The notes under the pieces were generated by a model that did no database searches, had not been told where the DNA came from, and saw only the letters and a list, made by a program, of their open reading frames with translations. Position numbers and translations under genes: made by a program. Of a stretch of DNA of 64,000 nt, positions 32,833 through 44,426 are shown piece after piece (position 1 is the first letter of the stretch; every line of letters begins with the position of its first letter). This DNA comes from Rhizophagus irregularis (Eukaryota > Glomeromycota > Glomeromycetes > Glomerales > Glomeraceae). The stretch covers positions 2,728,001 to 2,792,000 of the forward strand of contig NC_089441.1 in assembly GCF_026210795.1 (NCBI RefSeq), in the 5' to 3' direction.

Positions 32833-33249
32833 TTTACTTTTAGCAGAAAGAAAAAAAAGACACGTAAATAAAGACATGTAAATCAAACAAAGACATTTTT
32901 ATGTATTAATAAGGGTATTTAGATAAGTAATTTTATGTAAAATATCTTGAAAAAGTATCAAGATATGAGAAATAGGATACATTTAGAAATTCTTAACGAG
33001 AGATTACATCATAGTGATTATCCACAATACCCAGATATTATACACAAGTACCCCAGATATTTTAAAAATCCTGTACCCCTATGTATAGTACCCACTCATG
33101 TAATATACCCCCAGATACAGGTCCAAACGTCCAAAATTTGCAAGATACCCGGGGTACTATGACCTGCGATATACGGTAATAGTACAAATATACCTAAAAA
33201 TAGAATTTTATATACTGTTGATTTTCTTCTCAAATTCGACTATTAGATA

Positions 33250-33566
33250 GGGGGGTTATGTTAAACATATAATCAAATTGGATCAGCCTTAACCCTTTTT
33301 TAATTTTTTTTTTTTTACCTTGACTTTTCTGTTGTTGCTTCTTTTATTTCTTTTTGTTCAGTTTGGATTTTATCTGCAGTAGCAGTGAGTTAAGAAAGGA
33401 CGTCTCTAAGATATACTTACTTCTCTAGCCTAAATCCTTCACTGACAGTAAGTTAGCAGATAGTTTAGTTCTTACTTCTTAGTGTTTAATTAGAATTTTT
33501 GACATGTATTGTATTACTTCAAAATCTTAATAAAGAATTATATGCATTGCAGCAAAAAAAAAAAAA
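33250..33566 (+). repeat. Dispersed repeat and polyadenylated retrocopy-like 3' end
   Basis: 33257-33297 matches the repeat at 17813. Further right, AATAAA at 33530 is followed about 20 bp later by a poly(A) run at 33553-33565 after TATATGCATTGCAGC. Signal plus A-tail looks like the 3' end of a reverse-transcribed RNA. No source gene is recognised, and the sequence between (33310-33520) has no ORF. Confidence 0.35.
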
Positions 33567-33991
33567 GAAAGAAATTATTTTAGTTGGAATGAAACTATGT
33601 CAAACTCACTATAATAAATTTATTACTAATGATTCCAAAGAGATTAATTTCAATTTTAAATTTAGATGAAAGCAATTTCTATTTGTACACAGAATGTTCA
33701 AACATGAGTCATATAATCCATGATTTTTTTTCCAAATTAAACGTTAACCCGCTTACTTTTAATAGAGGTCTCCTCACAAAATTTCAGATTTACTAGTAAT
33801 TTTACCAACCCTTTCTGTCTCATAATTTTACCTTATATATAGTGTGACCTTTTAAAATTATATTGAATTTTACCTTAAATTTTTAAATATCTAAATTTTC
33901 TTTAAAAAATATTTAATTATTAAATAAAGTATTTTACAATAGTTTAAAATTTTTTTAAACATTTATTAAATTCTTATTAATATAAAATTTT

Positions 33992-35699
33992 GGATTAATT
34001 TTACATTCATATTCGGTGAATTTCACCTTGATCTGCAATGCATTAAAATTATTAAAATTTTAAATTTACCCTGGTGAAATTCACCAGGTGATTTCATATT
34101 ACACAAACACGTAATGCATATTTTGTTTTTTGCTTTCTTGTAGTATTGTTTTCAAAATGACCAGCTTTTACTTTTTATTTTCTTATTATTTCGTTAGTTT
34201 AATGTTCTTTTTCTCTTATGCTAACTTGTTAACTTGTTTTTCAGAAAACAACAATTTCAAATAACTTCAAGAAGTTAAGGTAAGACTCACTTTTATTGCT
34301 AGTATTTTTATTTTTCTACCATTCCCTTTGCTTCCACTTTGTTTTTAATTATCCTTTTTATTTATCATTATCCCTTTCGCTCCTATATTATTTTTCATCA
34401 CTCCATATCGCTTCATATCATTTTTCATCACTCCATATCACTTTTCATCACTCTATATCGCTCCATATTATTTTTCATCACTCCATATCGCTCAATATCA
34501 TTTTTCATTACTCTATATCGCTTCATATTATTTCATATCAGTTTTCATCACTCCATATCACTTTATATCATTTTTTATCACTCCATATCGCTTTATATTA
34601 TTTCATATCGGGTTTCATTACTCTATATTACTTCATATCACTTTTCATCACTCCATATCGCTTCATATCACTTTTCATTACTCCATATCGCTCCATATCA
34701 CTTTTCATCACTCCATATCGCTCCATATCATTTTTCATCACTCCATATTGCTCCATATCGTTTTTCATCACTCTATATCGCTTCATATCGTTTTTCATCA
34801 CTCTATATCACTTCATATCATTTTTCATCACTCCATATCGCTTCATATTATTCCATATTACTTTTCATCACTCTATATCGCTTCATATCAGTTTTCATCA
34901 CTCCATATCGCTCCATATCATTTTTCATCCCTCCATATTGCTCCATATCATTTTTCATCACTCTATATCGCTTCATATCATTTTTCATTACTCCATATCG
35001 CTTCATATCGTTCCATATTGGTTTTTATCACTCCATATTGCTCATATCAGTTTTCATCACTCTATATCGCTTCATATCAGTTTTTATCACTCTATATTGC
35101 TCCATATCATTTTTCATCACTCCATATTGCTCCATATCATTTTTCATCACTCCATATCACTTCTTATCATTTTTCATCACTCTATATTACTTCATATTGT
35201 TTTTTATCACACCATATTGCTTCATATCATTTTATATAAGTTTTCATCACTCCATATTACTCCATATCGTTTTTTATCACTCCATTTTATTTTGCAACAT
35301 TCCACTTTATTTTTCATCATCTCAATTCACTTTGTATTATTTCATTTTGTTTTACATCATCCCATTTCTGTTTTTATTAACCTATTTCACTTTCATTTCA
35401 TTTTTCATTATTATAAAGGATTATATATTGTGCATTACTATAGGTTTTAAATTAATAAAAAAGCTGGATTAAATGGTTAGTGGATGGGTGTAATAGTTTA
35501 ATTAAAGTTATGTTAATTTAAAAAGAAACTTTTTGTCAATAAAACTTTAAAAATTTATGGTCAATAGAAAAAACTTTTTTTTACATGTTTATTCAAACAC
35601 AAAAAAATTTTGATGTGATGAATTTTAATAAATTTTAATATAAAAATAAATATCATGTGATATGGTGAAATTCACTCCCGGTGAGCATTAAAATGATCC
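33992..35699. mobile_element. Non-autonomous MULE (element A) carrying a minisatellite
   Basis: Left end GGATTAATTTTACATTCATA, then TTCGGTGAATTTCACC; right end GGTGAGCATTAAAATGATCC. Both match MULE element B (50302-53847). A perfect 9-bp TSD TAAAATTTT flanks it (33983-33991 and 35700-35708). No transposase. Inside is a T/C-rich leader with splice-like sites, then a 30-bp tandem array. It would be mobilised by a B-type transposase. Confidence 0.95.
34375..35285 (+). repeat. 30-bp minisatellite, about 30 units, T/C-rich
   Basis: Consensus TTTTTCATCACTCCATATCG followed by CTCCATATCA (30 bp), with T/C variants at fixed positions. The unit length is a multiple of three and contains no stop on +, so all three + frames stay open (up to 384 codons, Phe/His/Ile/Ser-rich). 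I treat these ORFs as by-products of the repeat. Confidence 0.92.
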
Positions 35700-35708
35700 T
35701 AAAATTTT

Positions 35709-36629
35709 ATTTTTATTATTTCTATAAATAAATTTTAATATAAAAAAATACAAAATATAAATTTGCAAATTATTGAAAATCCAGTGATCAGATTTTGATA
35801 AATTTTATACCATTAGAATCATCTTATTAAGACAATTCTAATGGTAGTAAAATCATCTTTCTAGGTTTAATATTGACTGAAATAAGTTTTAATAAATTTT
35901 ATTAATTAATTAAAAAATTATTAAAAAAATTTCTATGCTAAAATGAAGTAAAATTAGTTATTTAATATAAAAATAATACTGAGAAATTACAAAATTTTTA
36001 AAAAAATTTATGAACAATTTTCTTCTCCTTTACTCCACCACCACATATAAATTTTTGTTGTTACGCTATCATGTCTAAAATAATTTCTATTTCATCTAAA
36101 TTTGTTTATATTTTAATATTTAAATTTGTTACACCGTTACGTCTAAATCTTATTGTAATTTCATTACGCCGTTATGTCTAATTCTTTTTATAATTTCATT
36201 ACACTGTCACGTTTAAATTATTATGTGTTATTTATTACAATTAAGGGGTAAATTTTTGTGTTATATTTATTTATAAAATTAAAGATTTAATTTATAAATC
36301 AATTTTACCTTATTATATACTTATAAAACCAGAAACTTATTTTAACTTTACCTTACATATCCGGTTTATTATATATATAATTTTACCCTTGACTATTAAA
36401 AGACCTAAAATTAAATTTTACTATAAATTTTACCACAGATTTTTGGACACTTATATTAGAAGTAAGCGGGGTTCTAAATGAACATAAAATAATAAAAAAT
36501 CTTAATAAAAAATCTAACACTTTGTATATACACTACACTTTATTTATTGTAATACTATATAGAATGCTATATAATATAATAAAATGCATATATCTACACA
36601 GTATCTACACTATAACGTATTACTAAGCA
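35709..36629. other. AT-rich sequence between MULE A and the FAR1/MULE pseudogene
   Basis: Holds the right part of MITE family 2 copy 1 and further AT-rich DNA. 35812-35872 (TAATGGTAGTAAAATCATCT) resembles the interior of the element at 40916-41371, so a fragment of that family may be present. No gene. Confidence 0.4.
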
Positions 36630-37214
36630 TTTTGACACGTCCTTTGTTCCATCTTCTACTACAATATTGTTGTCCATTACATTAACTCACACACTATCTT
36701 TTAACACCCTTTTTTCCAATTTGAAGCTATTTCTATACTTGATTTAAGCCATTTTGGAGGTCATCTTTTATGCTTTACAATATTTGGGTTATTAATGTCT
36801 TTCTGAATGTTTTCATTCTGCATATCATAAATGAAAGTCTTTAATACTCTCATTAATTCATGTCATTTGTCAGTCTTAAGTATATAATCAATAGCCTTCC
36901 TTAATATCCCAAATAACTCTGCATAAATAGCTTTACTGGAATTTGCAGTCGAATGGAAACTATGTGAATCAATACAAAGTAAGAAAAAGTGTTGAAAATT
37001 AACGACTATACTAAATCACACTACTAGTACTCAACACCATAATCACGTGATTACGAAATTTTTGATTGGCTAGTTTTTTGATTTTATTTGATCTGTTACA
37101 TTACAATGCATTACATGATTTATAAAAAAAATTTTATGATATAACTGATAGCTGATAAGTTATAATTGCATAACTTTAATTTTAATGCTGTAATGCTATA
37201 ATGCAAATGTGCTG

Positions 37215-38270
37215 CAATATATAAAGAAAGGACAAAAAAATATAGTAAAAAAGGACAATGAAAAAAACTAAGGGAAATAAAAAAAAGAAAAGATAAATGA
37301 AAAGGGTTGAGTAAACGAAAAGTGATATAAGCAAATGAAAGATAAACAAAACATGATGAAGATACATGAAAGATGAACAAAAGAGATGTGAAAGATGAAT
37401 GAAAAAAATGAATAAGTAAAAATGATATAGGGAAACAAAAGATGAATGAAAGAAGATGAAGAAAAATAAAGATAACCGTAAAGGAAATGAAAAAAAAAGT
37501 GAAGAATAGTAAAATGGAATAAAAGAATTAAAAGGGAAATAAAATTTAACAAGAGAAACAAAGGGGAATAAAGAGAAGCAAAGAGAAAATAAAAAAAAAC
37601 AATGAAAAAAATGAAGGGGAAATAAAAACAATGAAAGAAAAAAGAATAAAATACCATGAGAGAGAGATGAAAAAAAATGAAAAGGAACAATAGAAGAACA
37701 AAGAAATGTAAGAGAACAAAAGGGAATAAAAAGCAATGTGAAAGCAACGAAAGGGAATGAAAAATAACAAGAAATGAAGCGAGAATAGAAAACAATAAAA
37801 GAAATAAAGGGAATAAGAACAACAAAGGGATGAAGGAAACGAAACATAAATAAAAATCGATGAAAAGAAACAAAATGAACAGAAATGGATAGATAAAAAC
37901 AAAAATAATGAAGAAACAAATAAAACGAAAGTAAGAAAATAAAAGTAAAGCCAGAACACCATCCATAGAAAAAGAAAAAAATAATTAATATCATTTTAAC
38001 AGCGATAAAATGATAAGAGAAAAAGATGAAAAAAACTTACTCAGATTTTACTGAAATGGTACACATTCAAAAAAGAAACAAAGGTTAATAAAAGAACAGA
38101 AAAAAGAACAAAAAGAAAAACAAAAAAAAAGAAAAAGAAAAGAAAGTAAGATTCACCTTAAATATTTGCTGAAATGAAAACTAAAAATAGCCATGCCTAA
38201 AAAAAAGAACAAGCAAGTTTAATGAATGAAAGAAAGGAAAATAGAAGCAAAAAAAAACTTACCTATAACC
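37215..38270 (+). repeat. Purine-rich tract of about 1 kb (pyrimidine-rich on minus)
   Basis: The + strand is overwhelmingly A and G (GAAA, GGAA, AATGAAA, GAACAAAA words). Because stop codons contain purines, the minus strand is open in all three frames (up to 270 codons, Phe/Ser/Leu-rich). I consider these frames spurious. Splice-like blocks at 38025-38060, 38145-38205 and 38255-38300 break the tract. Confidence 0.8.
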
Positions 38271-38311
38271 TAATCCCAAAGCTTAAAGATGGTCATGTCT
38301 AAAAAAACCTA

Positions 38312-38460
38312 ATATTTATTTATTTATTTATTTTCTGTTAAGGTCAGAAAAACTAGTTTTAACAGACCATTTTGTAATAAAAAAAAAAACTCCAGTCCAA
38401 TAATTAGTCTGCATATTCATGCTCTAAGCCTCTAACAGACCTTCTCTAAACAGAAAAAAT
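38312..38460 (-). mobile_element. 3' end of a half-LINE of the copy-4 subfamily
   Basis: (TTTA)n tail on + at 38312-38330, then TTTTCTGTTAAGGTCAGAAA, matching the copy 4 end at 18412-18460 (TTTTCTGTTAAGGTCGGCAA). Only about 150 bp is recognisable, so it is a strongly 5'-truncated insertion. Confidence 0.65.
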
Positions 38461-40915
38461 AATAAATTGTGTCAAAAAAAATAAACTGATCAGTAACACA
38501 TAATCACGTGATGTGATGTTTACAACATCACTGGTGCATTTTATAATTTCAAAAATTAATACTATTAACACTTTGCTCTATTTCTGGATCATCTTCCATG
38601 CCACATATTTGGATAAAAAGATAACGTTGCGAGAGATCATTGGCTTGAATTTCAGTATCCAAATACCATCAGTTTAGAATCATACTTACATGAAATCTTG
38701 CATTGTGAGAATAAGTACCAACACGAAAAAAGTGTCAGCATATTAATCCTTTGTTAATTAGGAGAAGACAGGTGCACAAATGCGTTCCTTCATTAAACAG
38801 CAGAACTACATAGTGACCTGTTCCTTGCCTACCAGTTGCTCTAACGTTCTATACTTTCATGATAGATTCTAATAGAATAGTTCTAATTAATGAATGAAAG
38901 AGAATCTGCTATGTATCTTGTTTCTGTTCTCTGATCCTGATATTCATTTCTTCATCATCAGTTTCTGCCTAAAGTAAATAAAAATATGAGATATGTCAAG
39001 ATTATGTAATGAAACATATAAAATACTACTTACTTCCAGTAATTGGATACTGTTCTATTAGCTGATTCCATTGGCGTTAGAATAATTCTTTGCACAAAGT
39101 GAATTTTGGCAAGTATAAAATTTTTGTTGAAATTCTTCAAACTGTTTACCTAATTTTCCTTTCAATTTTTTTCTAAAATTAAAATTGATATGAAAAATAC
39201 ATAAGAAATGATGGGTATTAGCATAAGAAAGATATCATTAATTTATCAGATCATTGATAGGTCAGAGTCAATATAAATAACTTCAAGTAAGACACCCGTT
39301 TCAGTAAGAAGATTATTAAGAATCCGCTGGTATGTATTGGGAATTTCGTCCTCAATAATAACACACATAATGATTTTTGTTCTAAAATTGTTATCAATTA
39401 CAATTATAATGCAAAGCATTATTTGAAATCAGTTAGTGTTATATGTTGTATCAAAAATAACAACATCGTTATACTTGATATATAATTCTCTTTACATGGA
39501 AGACATCCACATAAAAGATACTAATTTCCTTGAGATGGGATCTAATTGAAGCTTTACTACCTAGAGTGGATCAGAATCCTTCAACTCTAATAATTGTTAA
39601 ACCATTTGGGAAGTATCATTATTTCCTGAGTTGTTTTTTTTGACGAAATTGGTATACCACATTATACAAATTTTTCCTATGGATAGAATGATCTGGATAA
39701 TCATGCTTAAACAAAGGATATATAGATTTTGAATTTATTCATCCTTGGATAACATACTTCTCTATATCTGCTAACATTTTAGAAGTTAACTTACGAAAAT
39801 GCGGTGCTATTTCACAAATTGCTAGGTAAGAGGATGATTATTGTGATTGTTGTTAAATGAATTGATCTTTATAACACTACTTGTTTTTGGATAAGTTTCC
39901 AAGGGCAAAGAATCCAGCATTACGATGTTTAGTTGGATCAGAACTAACAAGTGGGTTATGAGAACTGGTAACCCTACATGTTATTTCATCTTGGTCCTTT
40001 TCACTCGTTCTTATCTTATAATCAAACCCTTCTTTTAATGCAAATTTACTTATCCAGATTTTGAAATCATCCCAACTAGAAAAAGTGAGACCAGGTTCTA
40101 AGACTTCTACCACATCATTTTGCGAAGGGTCATATTCCAGAGAGTTATCTTCCAGAAAGTCATCTTGCGAAAAGTTGGTTTGCAAAGAAGTATCAGTTTG
40201 CAAAGTGTCAGTTTGTAAGGTTTATATTGCAAAAGGTTGGTTTGCAAAAAGTTAGAAACTATTTTTGAAGACTAGATAGAAATCCGTAAGTAATATTTTG
40301 ATACAACATTATCATAAAGTAACAAGCTTGAAAATGTAGGCAAAGCCAAAGGGTAATAAATAACGAACTGAATACTAACATTATTACGTGACATCTTGGC
40401 GTACTAACATCATTTATAGCATTTTGAACTTCATCATTATTTTCGTGTTCTTCATACACTTTATATGACATTTTCTACAAAATAAAATAACGAAACTATA
40501 GAATAAATAGAATGAAAGGTAAATAGAAAAGAGTTGGTCAGTAACAATCAATTCTATTGTTATTAAAGCAATTCAGTATTGTAATGTTCAATTTATACAA
40601 ATAAGGTAACTACTGTCTTCTTAAAAAAAATGTGTTACCAGTTTTAGCATAGTTATCAATTTATACAAATAAGAAAATTGGGTTTATTGTAATGTTTACA
40701 TGCTTTACATAATAAATATTTATTTATATCACGTGATATCAGATTTGAACACCCCGTGTAAATTTTAAAATACTCTTAAATGAAACTGCTAAAATTTGTA
40801 GCTTATGCAAAAAAAGGACAGATAAGGATCCTGATTATAATAAGTTAGAAGAATATAATGCACCAATTTCTAAAAAAAAAAATGATGATGATATATTAAA
40901 TATAGGAAATCATAC

Positions 40916-41371
40916 ATCAGGAAATTTGTTTAAACGTAATTTAGTGTAATATTTTTGGAGGTGATGTAAAATTTCAATATATTACACTAAAAACGTAATA
41001 TTACAAAAGTTTGCTCAATCAAGACGATCTATAGCTCATTAGAATCAGCTCATTAAGATGAATTGAATGGTAGTAAAATCACATCTTTATATTTAATAGA
41101 TGACTTTCTATTAATTTAAAACTTTATTGCATACTATAGAACGTTCTATCAACTGTAGAATGCAATTTTACTACCATTCGATTCATCTTGATAAGCTGAT
41201 TCCAATTAGTTATAAATCGATCAGTAGATAGTAAAATATTATTAAATTGATGTAATTATTCAAATTTAAAAGCGTAAACTTTTGTAATATTACATTTTTA
41301 GTGTAATATTTCAAAATTTTATACCACCTCCAAAATATTACACTAAATTACGCCTAAACAAATTTCCTGAT
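40916..41371. mobile_element. 456-bp inverted-repeat element with ATAC target duplication
   Basis: TIR about 95 bp: left ATCAGGAAATTTGTTTAAAC, reverse complement of right ATCAGGAAATTTGTTTAGGC, continuing GTAATTTAGTGTAATATT and on to TAATATTACAAAAGTTT. Flanked by ATAC on both sides (40912-40915, 41372-41375). An inner inverted repeat surrounds GAATCAGCTCATTAAGATGA / TCATCTTGATAAGCTGATTC. Confidence 0.9.
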
Positions 41372-41394
41372 ATACTTATTCATTTTAATATTAC

Positions 41395-41607
41395 TGCCCA
41401 AAACTCATTTAACAATAAAATTCAAAATCTAAAACTCAAAAACTTTATTTTTAATGAAAAAATTGGTAAATCCAAAACTTTTTTAAATTATAATTAGTTT
41501 CAGAAAAGCATAAAAACAGTTTTGACAATTAAGTTTATTGTAAAAAATAGTTTTAGATTGAATTTTGATTTAACTAAAATTTTGAAAAAATAGTTTTGGC
41601 AAGCATC
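41395..41607. mobile_element. Possible degenerate inverted-repeat element
   Basis: CTGCCCAAAACT at the left and AGTTTTGGCAAGCA at the right are roughly inverted, as are AAAATCTAAAACT and AGTTTTAGATTGAATTTT. No clear TSD. It occupies a gap in the coding homology of the host pseudogene. Confidence 0.4.
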
Positions 41608-41952
41608 CTTAATTTATTTAGAAAAGATATTTTATACAGTAAAGAAGAATTAAAACAGTTTGAATCAGATTATCAAAAAATCATAATACAATTAATTATT
41701 TCAAATGAAATAAATTTAAGTAATAAAATCAAAAAAATGTCTAGCATTCTTTACAAAAAACAAAAAGTATTAAAATAAAAAACAATTTATGATCCTAATA
41801 AATTTGAAATTATGTTAGAAGAAGCAGATGCAGATTTAATTGGTTTTTTTGATGAATTGTAAAAGAAACTAATCCTAATACAAAATCTGAAAAAACCAAT
41901 AATAATAATAATAAAAAAAGCTAGTTTCTTTATGTTATTCTTTAGCTAGTAT

Positions 41953-42196
41953 TAAGGTTGCTTGTCTAAACCTCTTCAAAATCCTACGATTAGTTTCGTC
42001 AAAATTTTACTATAGATTTATTATAGTTTCGGCAGAGTTTCGGCAGTTTCGGCATTTATAATAAGTTTTGGCAGTTTCGCCATTCTCCAAAGTTTCGCCA
42101 GTTTTTTAATATAACTTTAATATAGTTTCGGCAGAATTTCGCTTTTCGGCGAAACGCCATCTTGCCTAAACCCCTAGGTTTCGGCAAGCAACCTTA
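41953..42196. mobile_element. MITE family 1, copy 2 (244 bp, hAT-type)
   Basis: TIR TAAGGTTGCTTG / CAAGCAACCTTA and a perfect 8-bp TSD GCTAGTAT (41945-41952 and 42197-42204). Same length as copy 1, with only scattered transitions between them. Removing it restores the host reading frame LCYSLASINNKYINGIKAD. Confidence 0.95.
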
Positions 42197-42913
42197 GCTA
42201 GTATTAATAACAAATATATAAATGGAATTAAAGCAGATATTGGATTATATTTAGAAACTTCTGAAGTATCAGCTTCTTCTATTGATATACTTGCAAATAT
42301 AGGATTATCAGTATCTAGAAAAACAGTAAATCGACAAAAAACTTTTATTTCAGAAAATCATCAGTATACTGTAAATAACTACTGTTTACAAAATATTGAA
42401 AATATGTTTATACTTAATATTGATAATTATCATTATATTTATAGAAGAAATCAACTAACTCTATTAAAAATATATGACATTAATCATTTTGTAACAATTT
42501 TATTAAATTCAAATCCTAATATTCCTAAAATACCTTATTATGAGTTAAATAATATTCCAATTCATAATCCTAAAGATGTTGATTTTAAATTAATTATAAA
42601 TTATATTAATGTTAACTTTATAAGTAAATTAGAAAAAGTTTCTTATAAAATAAATTGGAATTTCTTACTGTTCATAATTATAATAGACGTGTTTAAAATC
42701 AACAGGAATTAAGATCAATGAAAAATAATAAATTAGTAGATTTTATTTTATATCCTTTGCACAATACAAAAGATTATATTGAATTTGCAAATATTTTATT
42801 TAAGGTATTTGAAAAAATAGAACAAAAAGATTATTTTAATAACTTTATAATACCTACAATTTGTGATTGACCTGGTCAAGTCAATCTAAAAAGAGCTATT
42901 ACACTACCTACTT

Positions 42914-43659
42914 AAAAGTTTAGGACTACCCTATATTTTGCAATTTTATAATAATTAAATGCATTTATTCAACCTAAAATGTTTTAATTAAAATTTAATA
43001 GTAATATTTATCATTAAATGTATATTTTTTTATATTTTTTTATATTATTAATATAAATATAAATTTAAGTAAATTACCAGTCTACTTTTATAATTAACAA
43101 TTAATAAAAATTTGACTGTAAATAAGATTGTTAAAAAGAATAATTTTAATAAAACTACACTAGATTCAATTTCTCCTAGTTAAGAGGATCAAAATAAGCT
43201 AAAGTTTGTTGAAATTGGTGCAGTAGATAAGGAGAAATTGACTGTTTATGACTAATCATTTATATATAAAAATTAAATGTAGATCATTTTATATATGTAA
43301 AATATCCTAAAATGTCGATATTTAGCAATCAATTTCTCCTTACTATCTACTGCACCGATTTCAACAAACTTTAGCTTATTTTGATCCTCTTAACTAGGAG
43401 AAATTGAATCTGGTGTAGTTTTATTAAAATTATTTTTCTTACCAATCTTATTTACAGTCAAATTTTTATTAATTGTTAATTATGAAAGTAGACTGGTAAT
43501 TTACTCAAATTTATATTTATATTAATAATATAAAAAAATATAAAAAAATGTACATTTAATGTTAAATATTACTATTAAATTTTAATTGAAACATTTTAAG
43601 TTAAATAAATGCATTTAATTATTATAAAATTGCAAAATATAGGGTGGTCCTAAACTTTT
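42914..43659. mobile_element. 746-bp foldback element with arms of about 330 bp
   Basis: Ends AAAAGTTTAGGACTACCC and GGGTGGTCCTAAACTTTT are inverted, and nearly all of 42914-43240 is repeated in reverse at 43328-43659 (for example GGAGAAATTGAATCTGGTG against CACTAGATTCAATTTCTCC). A loop of about 90 bp lies near 43280. It interrupts the host pseudogene between KRAIT and the SIIPMISPLH block. No ORF. Confidence 0.92.
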
Positions 43660-44426
43660 GAAAAATTCTGGAATTTCACCTTAAATACTAAGTATAATTC
43701 CTATGATTAGTCCACTACATATTTCTTTAAATAGTAAAGAAACATTATTTCAAAAATATCTCTTCTTTTTTGAAATGATATATCATGATCTCTTTGGAAT
43801 TAACAAGATTTTAGCACAAAAACCAAAGCCAAGACTTATTAATCTTATATTAAATTTAACTTATTATGGATGAAAAAATATTTGTAATTTAATTGTTAAC
43901 TGTTTTAGAAATATAAAAAATATTGAATATTTAATGATGATAGATTTATTAAACAATTCTTTACCACTTACTTTAGATATATATATTAAACTTTTCAGAT
44001 GTGGATTTTTTAGAAAGTATTATAAAAATTTGGATTTTATTTCAAAGATTATATAGACATAATTATAATAAAGCACCACTTATATTTTTAAGTGATGTGT
44101 TTTATTGGACATTAAATAATTATCCAATACTAAATATTTTAAAAAATAATTTACCAATTTTTAATGATTATTTTGTTAAAAATTTTCATAGTTCTCTTAA
44201 ATATCAAACAGCTGAATCAAATACTAATAAACAAATTATACAAAAAGCAAAAACTATTAATCTTGAAAGAAACGATAATAGATTTAAAAACACTTTTGTT
44301 AATACAAGAGATGTAAATATTTTAAAGGTTAAATTAATATCTTTAGAGAAAAAAGTTTTATTATTCTTATTATTTCTTTTTGACAAAATTTATCATAATA
44401 TTGGAAAATCAAATAATAGTAACAAT

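Larger units (their letters stand above)
30249..33176 (-). mobile_element. pogo/Tigger-type element with TA target site
   Basis: Left end CTGTATATCGTGGACCACAG; the reverse complement of the right end is CCGTATATCGCAGGTCATAG. These are related TIRs that continue with GTACCC. Each is bordered by TA (30247-30248 and 33177-33178). The single gene inside is a DDE_1/CENP-B-type transposase. The element itself is interrupted by an 812-bp insertion at 31867-32678. Confidence 0.78.
33746..36473. mobile_element. MITE family 2 (CCGCTTACTT), copy 1, enclosing MULE element A
   Basis: Left end AACCCGCTTACTTTTAATAG; right end TTAGAAGTAAGCGGGGTT, inverted. Without the nested MULE and its TSD the element is about 1.0 kb. 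Flanks TAAACGTT and TAAATGAA may be a decayed 8-bp TSD. Members at 53997 and 62606 share the same ends. Confidence 0.72.
37020..38540 (-). mobile_element. Insertion within element E with ATCACGTGAT near both ends
   Basis: The FAR1/MULE coding homology stops near 38530 and resumes near 36975. Just inside both edges lies ATCACGTGAT (37042-37051 and 38503-38512) in inverted arrangement with flanking similarity (CACCATAATCACGTGATTAC against CAT.ACATCACGTGATTATG). Its layout read on minus (end, small exon-like blocks, long pyrimidine tract) parallels MULE element A. Precise ends and TSD were not resolved. Confidence 0.45.
36630..40471 (-). pseudogene. FAR1/MULE transposase pseudogene (element E), split
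   Basis: Probable first exon at 40471 (MSYKVYEEHENNDEVQNAIN). Next, from about 40203, LQTDTSLQTNFSQDDF, then a FAR1-like domain (FSSWDDFKIWISKFALKEGF, DYKIRTSEKDQDEITCRV). The MULE core at 39590-39190 reads KYNDVVIFDTTYNTN, stop, FQIMLCIIIVIDNN, IIEDEIPNTYQRIL, IYIDSDLSMI. A SWIM-like motif at 38790-38700 reads HLCTCLLLINKGLIC, stop, HFFRVGTYSHNARFHV. The C-terminus (about 36970-36640) reads HSTANSSKAIYAELFGILRK, PPKWLKSSIEIA. Stops at NTN(R)FQ and IC(R)HFF fit CGA to TGA. The insertion at about 37020-38540 separates the C-terminus. Confidence 0.7.

Noticed and set aside
30249-33176. Reading the 812-bp insert in the pogo gene as an intron
   Set aside because: It has matching TIRs with TA duplication and no GT-AG borders at the junction, whereas the genuine intron of this gene is about 60 bp.
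34296-35472. Three overlapping + strand ORFs of 384, 377 and 163 codons
   Set aside because: All three frames are open only because the 30-bp T/C-rich repeat has no stop codon and a length divisible by three. The products are repetitive Phe/His/Ser/Ile strings with no membrane-protein design.
37120-37994. Minus-strand ORFs of up to 270 codons resembling multi-pass membrane proteins
   Set aside because: They arise from a pyrimidine-only strand, where stop codons cannot occur; all three frames are open.
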